64,000 nucleotides of DNA. Origin: Zestosphaera sp. Its GTDB lineage: Archaea > Thermoproteota > Thermoprotei_A > Sulfolobales > NBVN01. Location of the stretch: NCBI GenBank assembly GCA_038727705.1, contig JAVYVJ010000002.1, positions 295,051 through 359,050 of the forward strand. The letters run 5' to 3'. Every line of letters begins with the position of its first letter. Within the stretch, counting starts at the first letter, position 1. Of this stretch, positions 9,563-16,576 are shown in pieces. The position numbers were made by a program, and so were the translations under genes. The notes below the pieces were generated by a model. The model saw only the letters and a program-made list of their open reading frames with translations, had not been told where the DNA came from and made no database searches.

Positions 9563-9674
9563 ATCCCCCTCGACAGTTACTCTAGGCTTTGCGTAGCTCT
9601 CTGCTCCCTCACAACGTCTTCTATGCCTGTGTTTTTTATAATGATGTGTGGTGTTAATTTATTTGGTGTGGTGT

Positions 9675-10247
9675 GTGTCTGCGAGGAAGTTCGTCGCCCT
9701 TCCTGAGAGGGTTTTGATCGAGGCTTTGAGGGTTGCTGAGGAGGTCGGTGTTCCCTACACTGTGTTGATTGAGAGGATTCTGACGGAGGTCCTCAAGGTA
9801 ATGAGGTATAGGAGGGGTGTTCTCGAGTCGCTCGCCACCGCGGATTCCTTCGAGGATGTTAGGAGGTTGGGGGGCATGGTGCTACCTGAGGGGGTTGTTA
9901 GGGAGGTCCTGAGTAAGTTGGGTCCTGAGGAACTGAAGAGAATGTGCTCGGAGTTGAGGAGAATGTGCGCGTGGTTCGGGGAGTTAGGTAGGGTTAAGAG
10001 GCCCCTCACGCCGAACGAGTTCAGGAACAGTCTGAGTGTGTGGCTACCTAGCGCCTCCATAGACGTCGTTAGGGAGGACCCCTACTTCAAGTTCGTCGTC
10101 AGCCTCACCAGCCCGTCGAGGGAGTTCCTGGAGTTGAGCAGGTGCGTGGTGGAGGGACTCATCAAGGGCTACGACCTGAGAGATCATGAGATGAGCGTCG
10201 GGTCATCCGTGATAGCTGTGAGAGTGGGTGGTCTGGTTGAGGGTTAG
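9675..10247 (+). CDS. Unknown protein with ribbon-helix-helix-like N-terminus (paralogue 1)
   Basis: About 190 residues from the GTG at 9675 (SARKFVALPERVLIEALR). A TTTTTTATAA box at 9632-9641 makes this start more likely than the upstream GTGs. The first 35 residues resemble a MetJ/Arc-type strand-helix-helix, which would suggest DNA binding. The C-terminal third (DVVREDPYFKFVVSLTS, then REFLELSRCVVEGLIKGYDL) matches the end of the next gene, so the pair arose by tandem duplication. The stop overlaps the start region of the downstream gene. The family is unknown to me. Confidence 0.65.
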   Translation: MSARKFVALPERVLIEALRVAEEVGVPYTVLIERILTEVLKVMRYRRGVLESLATADSFEDVRRLGGMVLPEGVVREVLSKLGPEELKRMCSELRRMCAWFGELGRVKRPLTPNEFRNSLSVWLPSASIDVVREDPYFKFVVSLTSPSREFLELSRCVVEGLIKGYDLRDHEMSVGSSVIAVRVGGLVEG

Positions 10248-10725
10248 GAGGAGCTTAGGCGTTGAGGTCGAGCTGGCCGAGGGCCTTAAGGCGGTAGCGA
10301 GGTCTAGAGGGATGAGCCTCGCCAGTTATTTGAAGAGATTGTTTGAGGAGGTTATTGAGGTGGAGAGGCTGGATCACTACGCTCCCGGAGTTCTGGAGGA
10401 GAAGAGGGTTGAGTTAGTGCTTTCTAGACTTGGCTTCACCTACGTCCCAATGGAGCTACTGGACAAGGACTCAAGCCCTGAGGAAGCCATGAGGCTCGGT
10501 GAGAGAGCTGGGAGGACACTTAAGGAGTTGGGCATTGGGTTGGGGGGATTCATAGCTAGGGCAGCGGCGAACGCCGGGATAGCTGTTGTGAGGGAGGACA
10601 GCGTGGTCCTCCTGCCGGTGAGCAACTCGAGGGAGGTGCTGAGGAACCTCATGGTCGGGATGGCTAATGGCTACGGACTGAAGGTGGTGGCAACGGGCAA
10701 CCTAACCATAATAAAGACTAAGTAG
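10237..10725 (+). CDS. Unknown protein with ribbon-helix-helix-like N-terminus (paralogue 2)
   Basis: About 162 residues from a TTG at 10237, overlapping the previous gene by 11 bp. An N-terminal segment (VEVELAEGLKAVARSRGMSL followed by a helix) again looks like a ribbon-helix-helix. The middle is helical. The end (AVVREDSVVLLPVSNSREVL, then VGMANGYGLKVVATGNLTII) aligns with the end of the upstream protein. This tail could be a small alpha/beta ligand or dimerisation domain. The two products may form a heteromer. No enzymatic motif is visible. It ends close to the convergent EamA gene. Confidence 0.65.
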   Translation: MRVRRSLGVEVELAEGLKAVARSRGMSLASYLKRLFEEVIEVERLDHYAPGVLEEKRVELVLSRLGFTYVPMELLDKDSSPEEAMRLGERAGRTLKELGIGLGGFIARAAANAGIAVVREDSVVLLPVSNSREVLRNLMVGMANGYGLKVVATGNLTIIKTK

Positions 10726-10775
10726 CGGCTGAGCCCTTAGGGGGTTGGACGTCATGCGTTGCTCCCGGATTATCT

Positions 10776-11654
10776 TCAATATGCGAGTAGCGCTGCCGTC
10801 CCTATGCCGAGGGACGTCAGGCCGGCGCCCAGAATAAGTCTTAGACCGTGCGACTCCCCCGCAATGCTTCTTGTGGTTACCATAGAGAGTATGGGGGTCA
10901 GGGCGGTGGCGAGCACCGTTGACGCTGTCCCTATGGTGGCCAGCGATAGGAGGAAGAAGTACATCCCGCCGAACCACCCTATAACGCCAGTCAGGCCCGA
11001 GCATATTATCAAGCCCCTGAAGTTGGTCCTCAGGTCGTAGTCCCTCCTCAGCGAGACTGTGGCGAGCCCGGCCGGGATGAAGGTTGCTGAGAGCACGAGC
11101 AGCCTGATCACAAGGAGCGAGGTCGGGTCTGTGTAGTGGAGTGAGGCAGTGCTCAACACAGTCCCGACCCCCCAGCACAGCGAGGCCGCCGCGGCGTAGC
11201 CTAGTCCCTTCAGAGGCGCTTCAGCGCTGCCGGAGTTCCTAGGCCTCGACACAAGCAGGCCGAGGAACGCAAGAACAGCCCCCGCCACGACGCCCGGCCT
11301 CACAACCTCCCCAGCCAGGGCTGAGAGTGCTTGAGCCACGAATATGTAGGTGTACGCAACGATGACGGCCCTCCCGCCCCCCACCATCTGGATGGCCTTA
11401 GTGTAGGCAGCGTCCCCCACCCCAGGACCTATGAGGGCGGCTGTGAGGAAGAGGGAGATGCTGAGGGGAGTTACCTCAGCGCTGAATCCTGTGAAAACGC
11501 TGAGGAGGGCCGCGGGCACCAGGCCCAGTAGAGCCCTGAACCCCGTGAGGAGGACTGGATGTAGGGAGCTCCTATACCTGCTTATGAAGGCCGGGTTGAG
11601 GGACCACAGGACCGCGGTGATCAACGCGTACCCGAAGCCAAGCAACGGCGACAC
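10776..11654 (-). CDS. EamA/DMT-superfamily transporter
   Basis: A 292-residue membrane protein with about ten hydrophobic helices arranged as two EamA repeats; the second starts near residue 150 with GLGYAAAASLCWGVGTVLS. Members export or import metabolites such as amino acids and nucleotide sugars, and this one's substrate is not evident. The GTG start lies about 25 bp from a CTTAAAAGC box (11675-11683), which implies a leaderless mRNA. A signature at the start of repeat one (FGYALITAVLWSLNPAF) is typical of the family. It is a single-gene unit convergent with the paralogous pair. Confidence 0.85.
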   Translation of the reverse strand: MSPLLGFGYALITAVLWSLNPAFISRYRSSLHPVLLTGFRALLGLVPAALLSVFTGFSAEVTPLSISLFLTAALIGPGVGDAAYTKAIQMVGGGRAVIVAYTYIFVAQALSALAGEVVRPGVVAGAVLAFLGLLVSRPRNSGSAEAPLKGLGYAAAASLCWGVGTVLSTASLHYTDPTSLLVIRLLVLSATFIPAGLATVSLRRDYDLRTNFRGLIICSGLTGVIGWFGGMYFFLLSLATIGTASTVLATALTPILSMVTTRSIAGESHGLRLILGAGLTSLGIGTAALLAY

Positions 11655-11776
11655 CGATATGAGGATTAGGCAAGGCTTTTAAGCTACCACACCCGCCTTC
11701 ATTCAAACCATAGCGGAGCGCCTAAGCTGGACTAGGGGTGTGGCTGGTGGGGCTCTGAGGCCGGGTATAGGCGGTT

Positions 11777-11945
11777 GTGAGAGAGTTCGGAGAGTTGCCC
11801 AATTACGTGGTGAGGGCTAAGAGTTGTTACTGCCTCTAAAGGTGATACACGCTAAGGGTTGGAGGAGGCTCACCTACGTGGGGCCGTGCAAGGGGCTTGA
11901 TGTGTTGTGGTGGGCCCGCGGGGACTCGAACCCCGGACCTCCGCC
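11777..11945 (+). pseudogene. Integrase N-terminal remnant running into tRNA-Val 3' half
   Basis: From GTG 11777 the plus strand encodes ELPNYVVRAKSCY, then, after a one-base frame change near 11834, KVIHAKGWRRLTYVGPCKGL. This resembles the N-terminal arm domain of SSV/pNOB8-type archaeal integrases (pattern ...YVVRxKxxYYLKVxxxxG...YVGP). It runs into the 3' end of the tRNA gene, translated as WARGDSNPGPPPR. In SSV-type integration, intN is left pointing into the tRNA 3' half. This would be the scar of a second, older element on the other side of the tRNA. The match is from memory of the family, so it is moderate. Confidence 0.5.
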
Positions 11946-11985
11946 TCGTAAGGGCGGCGTCCTAACCAGGCTAGACGACGGGCCC
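11911..11985 (-). tRNA. tRNA-Val (anticodon UAC)
   Basis: A full cloverleaf is visible on the minus strand: acceptor GGGCCCG/CGGGCCC, D-arm GTCTAGCCTGGTTAGGAC, anticodon stem CCGCC/GGCGG with loop CTTACGA, and a T-arm with GGTTCGAGTCC. CCA is encoded (11908-11910). Its TATA box, CTTTAAAGG at 12009-12017, lies inside the integrated element, so the element supplies the promoter of this tRNA. Confidence 0.97.
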
Positions 11986-11986
11986 C
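11951..11986. repeat. Left attachment core (36-bp direct repeat, tRNA-Val 5' half)
   Basis: Thirty-six bases from the tRNA 5' end to the anticodon stem recur exactly, in the same orientation, at 19607-19642. The integrase N-fragment reads into this copy and its C-fragment reads out of the other copy. Confidence 0.92.
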
Positions 11987-12233
11987 CCTCAATAGAATCA
12001 CCGCCAACCTTTAAAGCTTTCACCACGTCCAGCAGGTCCTTAGCAGCTAGCCTCATCAGTAACCTCTCGAGGACTTCATCGCTCACCCTGCGCTTCCTAT
12101 TCTTGACCATGTTGCCCATAGCTGGCGTTACGCCTAGCTCCCTGTACTTTATACCCTTGACCTTAGTAGCGTGCATGAAGAGAACCCGCCTAACACCATC
12201 AGAAACAGCCCGAAACCCAAACCCTACAATCAA
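11951..12233 (-). pseudogene. Split integrase, N-terminal part (intN)
   Basis: From a TTG at 12233 the frame encodes about 94 residues up to the attachment core. It includes LFMHATKVKGIKYRELGVTP and NRKRRVSDEVLERLLMRLAAK, a helix-turn-helix-like region seen near the start of crenarchaeal tyrosine integrases. It then reads through the tRNA sequence as GPSSSLVRTPP. The same frame continues without a stop from the distant core copy into the C-part. A TTTAAGTATAAC box lies just upstream on this strand. A free circle would carry one joined gene, so integration inactivated it, as in SSV-type elements. Confidence 0.75.
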
Positions 12234-12322
12234 ACGTGATATGTTATACTTAAACGCATAAAAACACTGCGTGGTTGTTATATGGGCTGAGTCACCGATG
12301 TAGTGTAGTGTGGTGAATGTCT

Positions 12323-12492
12323 TTAGTTCCTCCCTGCTTTGAGGATCCCTGCACCGGTTGGTGCGTTCACGAGGAAGTCCGCCTCAGCATCGCTCAGCTT
12401 GTAGATCTCCCTCACCGCGTCCCTCCCCTCCAGCTCCTGCCTGAGTATGAGTGATGCAGCTGATTGGTTAGGTACGGTCCTGCCTGCGTGGT
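12323..12492 (-). pseudogene. C-terminal remnant of a VirB4/HerA-like conjugation ATPase
   Basis: On the minus strand about 56 codons stay open before a TAA at 12323: NQSAASLILRQELEG, then AVREIYKLSDAEADFLVNAP, then GAGILKAGRN. The run FxLSxAExxFLxxAPxGxGILxAG is characteristic of the end of VirB4/TraE-type ATPases. An in-frame TAG cuts it off upstream and no Walker motifs remain. It suggests that the element descends from a conjugative plasmid. The rest of 12234-12630 holds the integrase promoter and the AT-rich nurA leader. Confidence 0.5.
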
Positions 12493-12630
12493 TCTAACTG
12501 CAGTAACAACCACACCACCTCTTTCCTAAAACGTTCTCATTATGAAGAATTTATTTGGTCACCATTGCATTGGTGGTTCCGACTAACACTCTAGATATTT
12601 CACGATGTTGCGGGAATTTAGGTTTTCTTC

Positions 12631-13728
12631 ATGATGCCGTCAAGCTTTAAATTCTCTGTGCGGAAGTTAAATTGGGTGTATGTGATCCCCATACATGATC
12701 TATTAATTGAAGAATTGTCATCCGCTGTAAACGATTTGCTTGGTAAAATTAACCCCGTGGATAGTTTAACCAGGTATCTGAGAAATATTGGGGTTTATCC
12801 TATAAGGACTTCTGAGTTAGGCGAACCTGTGGATGTTGTAGCAGGCGACTCCAGCAGGGTTGCGAAGAAGCTGTCTTTAGCCGTCATTTATGCAGTGCAA
12901 GCCACTTCATTGAAGGCTTCCCTTAAGTCACACTCACCAAGCAGGTTAGTTGTTAAATCTTTAGCAGGTTATCATGCACCAACATCTAAAGAGGTGGTGC
13001 CTCACGAATTGATCGACCGAATATTACAGCTTATATCCAGGGCCCTGGAGGTTAAGTCGGTGACTGAGTTATTGGACAATGATGATGTAGCCCTCTTCGA
13101 CGGCTCACTTATCTCGTTTCTCTGGGGGTATACGAAGAGGGGAATGCCTAGAGGATTTTATCCAAGCTATTATAATAGAATCAAGGACATATGGCATGAA
13201 GTTTTCTCAGGAATTACTAACGCCCTACGCAGGGCTAAACCCTTGTTCATAGCAAAGACCCCCATGAGGAATTATTACGTGGATATATTGCTGTCCAGTG
13301 ATGCACCTAGGGAAGTCAGGGAAGGCGTTAATGACTTGGTGCTCATCAAAGCCCTCAGAAAGTCAGGCAGACTCCCTAAAACTCCTCACATACTTGAACC
13401 GGTTTATGTCGGGCGTGAAGACCTGCCAAGGCCTTTAAACGTATTGGATGTGAATTTAGATGTAATAACCCCAATTACAGTCACGTACGTTACATTTAAC
13501 ACAGCCACACAGCCTTACCAACTGTCAATACCTGGTAAATTAGATGTCAAAGAATTGGTAGAGTTGGTTAGTAAGGTGTACCCCTACTCGCTTAGTGATT
13601 ATCCGGACCCACTTAAAGTAGCGCACAATAAGTGCAAGATAACCAATGCTGAGTTCAGGACACTGTTGTATAAGTTAGGCCTTTCTTCAGTCCCCACAGG
13701 ACGTGAGTTATTGGGTGAATTTCTATGA
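12631..13728 (+). CDS. nurA: NurA-domain 5'-3' nuclease
   Basis: The 365-residue protein carries the NurA core: VAGDSS with Asp73 and LFDGSL with Asp157, the two metal-binding acidic sites, and a C-terminal region ending near LLGEFL. NurA works with the HerA translocase to resect DNA ends after Mre11-Rad50 opens them, making 3' tails for recombination. Its ATGA stop/start overlap with herA (4 bp) shows translational coupling. The start ATGATG at 12631 is the first in frame. Codon use is AT-rich like the rest of the operon and unlike the flanking genes. Confidence 0.85.
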   Translation: MMPSSFKFSVRKLNWVYVIPIHDLLIEELSSAVNDLLGKINPVDSLTRYLRNIGVYPIRTSELGEPVDVVAGDSSRVAKKLSLAVIYAVQATSLKASLKSHSPSRLVVKSLAGYHAPTSKEVVPHELIDRILQLISRALEVKSVTELLDNDDVALFDGSLISFLWGYTKRGMPRGFYPSYYNRIKDIWHEVFSGITNALRRAKPLFIAKTPMRNYYVDILLSSDAPREVREGVNDLVLIKALRKSGRLPKTPHILEPVYVGREDLPRPLNVLDVNLDVITPITVTYVTFNTATQPYQLSIPGKLDVKELVELVSKVYPYSLSDYPDPLKVAHNKCKITNAEFRTLLYKLGLSSVPTGRELLGEFL

Positions 13729-15335
13729 CGAATCAGCCCATAGGTATTGTTGGCGAGACCTCAAGCCCGACCGACGTCAATGTTAAGGCCTTAACACCCA
13801 TACCTCCAGGAACCTACATACACTTGAGGTTTAGGGTTAGAAACTTACCTACATATGAAGAAATAGAGAGAGAAGTCGTAGGCATTATAGGGTCATGCAC
13901 ATATAGATCTGTAGTCCCCATACTGACGCCTCCCGACATGTCGATGCGCAAGGAAGTTACGTCCCTAACCAATCTAAAAAGTGAGAGTTCCATGAGGGCT
14001 ATGATTATAGCGGACATAAGTAATGGCCGTGTAGAATCTCCAAGATACCCACCTCCTCCAGAAACACCTGTATACCTGGCGCAGATTGAACACCTCAAGA
14101 CCCTGTACAGCTGTGGCTTAGAGTCCGGCATAGAAATCGGTTCCTTAGTAGGTTTTGATAAGTTAAGAATAAGGGTCAACGTCAACTCCCTAGCTAAGCA
14201 TTTACTAATAACCGGCACCACAGGTTCAGGTAAGAGCAACCTAGTAGCGGTACTTGCAGACAGAATAGCTCAGATCGGAGGTTCTGTAGTTATATTCGAC
14301 ATTCATGGGGAATACGTCAACTTAGGAAGTAGCGACACTAAAGCCGTCAACGTAGTTGTCTACGATGCGGCAATAAACCCTATTGAAATCCCGGTAAGCC
14401 TACTCACAGGCCTTATAATTCCAGAGGCGGCAGCCTTAAAGCAGAGGCGACTACTCAAAAATGCATTAAGAGGGCTAAACAATGAAGTTCGTGAAGCCGC
14501 TTTGAAGGCAAGGAAACCGTATACGTTGACCGTTGAAGAGATCTATAGGGAGAGGAAGAATGCGGAAGTTAATGACCCTGTTGAAGCTTACAGGGAACTC
14601 CTTAAGGAGTACCTGCGAAGTGAAGGCGTCAAGGGTAAGGAGAAGGCTTTATCCGATGTGGAGGACAAGGTTGACGACTTCTTTGAATGGCATAGGATTA
14701 ACTTAGAAGTACGTAAGGTCAGTGAGTTGTTAAGCAACGGTAAAATAGTCGTTGTTGACGTGTCTACTTTTACTGATGAAGAGAAAGATTGTATGCTTAA
14801 ATTAATTGCTGAGGACCTTCTTTGGTATCTCAAAGAGGGTAGCAAACATGGAGGTGGCTTCACCGCAATACCCACTCTACTAGTTGTTGAGGAAGCTCAC
14901 CTATTCTTAGGTAGTGAGTCAGCTACTAAGTCTAAGGAAGCTCTTCAGAGATTTATCAGGGAAGGAAGGAAATTCGGAGGGATGCTAGCTATCATTAGTC
15001 AAAGACCTAGAGCTTTAGACGTTAACGTAGTATCTCAGGTACAGAACTATTCATTCTTAAAGTTAGTTCAAAGCAGTGACAAATCAACTGTTATGGAGTT
15101 AACCGATGTGCTGAGCGATGAATACGTAAACCTCCTCCCTACACTCCCTCCAGGGCATGCCATATTAATGGGTGAGTGGGTAGGTAAGTACCCAGCATAC
15201 GTTAAGATCGATATACATGCAGGTAAAAAGGTTGGGGCAACTCCGGATATTGCTGGGACATGGAGAGAAGGCAGAGAAAAAGCCATTAAATCTTTAGAGG
15301 AGCGGGCACTTATCAGTGAGTGGGAGGGTGGTTAG
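13725..15335 (+). CDS. herA: HerA hexameric DNA translocase
   Basis: A 536-residue HerA/FtsK-type ATPase with an N-terminal HAS beta-barrel (about 1-110), Walker A GTTGSGKSN (about 164-172), Walker B TLLVVEEAH (about 383-391), and a C-terminal REGRKFGG...SQRP segment that carries the usual arginine-finger region. It pumps DNA through its ring and drives the NurA nuclease on broken ends. Length and motif order are normal. It overlaps nurA by 4 bp. Its last 18 bases form part of a 28-bp repeat that recurs at the start of mre11. Confidence 0.93.
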   Translation: MTNQPIGIVGETSSPTDVNVKALTPIPPGTYIHLRFRVRNLPTYEEIEREVVGIIGSCTYRSVVPILTPPDMSMRKEVTSLTNLKSESSMRAMIIADISNGRVESPRYPPPPETPVYLAQIEHLKTLYSCGLESGIEIGSLVGFDKLRIRVNVNSLAKHLLITGTTGSGKSNLVAVLADRIAQIGGSVVIFDIHGEYVNLGSSDTKAVNVVVYDAAINPIEIPVSLLTGLIIPEAAALKQRRLLKNALRGLNNEVREAALKARKPYTLTVEEIYRERKNAEVNDPVEAYRELLKEYLRSEGVKGKEKALSDVEDKVDDFFEWHRINLEVRKVSELLSNGKIVVVDVSTFTDEEKDCMLKLIAEDLLWYLKEGSKHGGGFTAIPTLLVVEEAHLFLGSESATKSKEALQRFIREGRKFGGMLAIISQRPRALDVNVVSQVQNYSFLKLVQSSDKSTVMELTDVLSDEYVNLLPTLPPGHAILMGEWVGKYPAYVKIDIHAGKKVGATPDIAGTWREGREKAIKSLEERALISEWEGG

Positions 15336-15403
15336 GGTTGCACGCAGTCGGACTAATTCGTTCTTTTTTTGAGGTGTGAGTGGGAGGGTGGTTAGGGTTG
15401 CAC
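15316..15403. repeat. 28-bp direct repeat at the herA-mre11 junction, with filler
   Basis: The 28 bases at 15316-15343 (end of herA) recur exactly at 15376-15403 (start of mre11). The 32-bp filler between them is unrelated and includes TTCTTTTTTT at 15361-15370, which may stop transcription. Without the filler and one copy, the herA stop would lie 2 nt before the mre11 TTG. Confidence 0.85.
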
Positions 15404-16576
15404 TTGTTGCATGTAGCTGACACCCACTTAGGTTCTAGCAGGCCAAGCGGGTTGCGGGAGAGAGAGCTAGATTTCTATGACGTGTTTGACGAGGTTATTG
15501 AAATAGCTATTAAGGAGGGTGTGGATGCAGTACTGCACTGCGGGGACCTGTTCGACGAGCCTAGGCCGAGTCCTCAAGCATATTCGTACGCAGTTAAGTC
15601 TTTAAAGAAGTTAAGAGATTCAGGCATAGATTTTCTGGTTATTGCCGGCCAACACGATCAGCCGAAGATATCAGCACTATCACCTATTAAGGTGTTGGAG
15701 GAGGTAGGATTAGCGAAGGTTTTAGCGACTTTCAAGCCAGAAACAAGGGTTGTTAGGTTGAGAAGCGGTGATTTAGGCATTACAGCTGTGCCGTATGCTG
15801 AACCTCAATTAATGCAGGAACTTGTTAAGGGTGTAGAGAAACCTGACACGGGTAGGAAGATACTAATGGCCCACCTCCTACTTAAAGAGTTGAACATACC
15901 TGGAGCGCACCTCTCATTGACTGAGTTAAGGAGTAGCTATTACGATTACGTGGCCTTGGGTGACTACCATGCTAGATATGAAACTAGGCATGAGGGGGTT
16001 CCAGTAATTTACCCAGGATCTACTGAGGCATTAGATTATTTGGAGAGCAGGGATGAGAGATTCGTGGCCTTAGTCGACTTAAGCAGAGAAGAAGCCAGTG
16101 TTGATTGGATTAAATTAAGTAGGTTTAGAAAGTGGTTGGTGATAAAATCAGGTACGTATAGCGAGTTGATAAGACGTTTAAGGGATATTAGCTTCAGCGA
16201 ATTCCCCAAACCTCCCATACTACACGCTGAGGTAAGCAGTGCAGAATTAGTCAATGCGGATCCTAAGCTCGTGATGGACTATATGCGCAAATTAAAGGAG
16301 AATGGCAAGATACTTACTTACGTATTAAAATCTCCAAGCATTTCAGGAGAATTCGACGAGACCCAATATGAGGAAGCAACGCCGTTACCTACGCTTGAGT
16401 CTGTTGTTCACAACCTGTTGAAAGATCCAAAAATTTCTGAGTATGTTTTAAGAATCATTAAAGACTACGACGATGAAAGTTTAATCAAAACCCACATAAT
16501 GCGTCTGATAAAAGACCAGGAATTATTAAGCAAGCTAGAAAAATTGGTGAATCGAAGTGATCATCCGAAGCGTTAA
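15398..16576 (+). CDS. mre11: Mre11 nuclease subunit
   Basis: The phosphoesterase core is clear: LLHVADTHLG, HCGDLFD, AGQHDQP, MAHLLL and ALGDYHARYE. TTG 15398 is chosen because it places HLLHVADTHLG at the N-terminus as in other Mre11 proteins; an in-frame GTG at 15380 would add six residues. With Rad50 it clips and opens DNA ends. Two metal-site motifs differ from the usual form: GNHD is GQHD and GHxH is GDYH. GDHD variants are known in crenarchaea, so activity is uncertain, not excluded. The gene end overlaps rad50 by 20 bp. The C-terminal cap and Rad50-binding region are present. Confidence 0.92.
   Translation: MHLLHVADTHLGSSRPSGLRERELDFYDVFDEVIEIAIKEGVDAVLHCGDLFDEPRPSPQAYSYAVKSLKKLRDSGIDFLVIAGQHDQPKISALSPIKVLEEVGLAKVLATFKPETRVVRLRSGDLGITAVPYAEPQLMQELVKGVEKPDTGRKILMAHLLLKELNIPGAHLSLTELRSSYYDYVALGDYHARYETRHEGVPVIYPGSTEALDYLESRDERFVALVDLSREEASVDWIKLSRFRKWLVIKSGTYSELIRRLRDISFSEFPKPPILHAEVSSAELVNADPKLVMDYMRKLKENGKILTYVLKSPSISGEFDETQYEEATPLPTLESVVHNLLKDPKISEYVLRIIKDYDDESLIKTHIMRLIKDQELLSKLEKLVNRSDHPKR

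Noticed and set aside
9511..9640. A tRNA-Arg gene suggested by the anticodon-arm-like hairpin
   Set aside because: No acceptor stem, D-arm or T-arm consensus could be placed on either strand.
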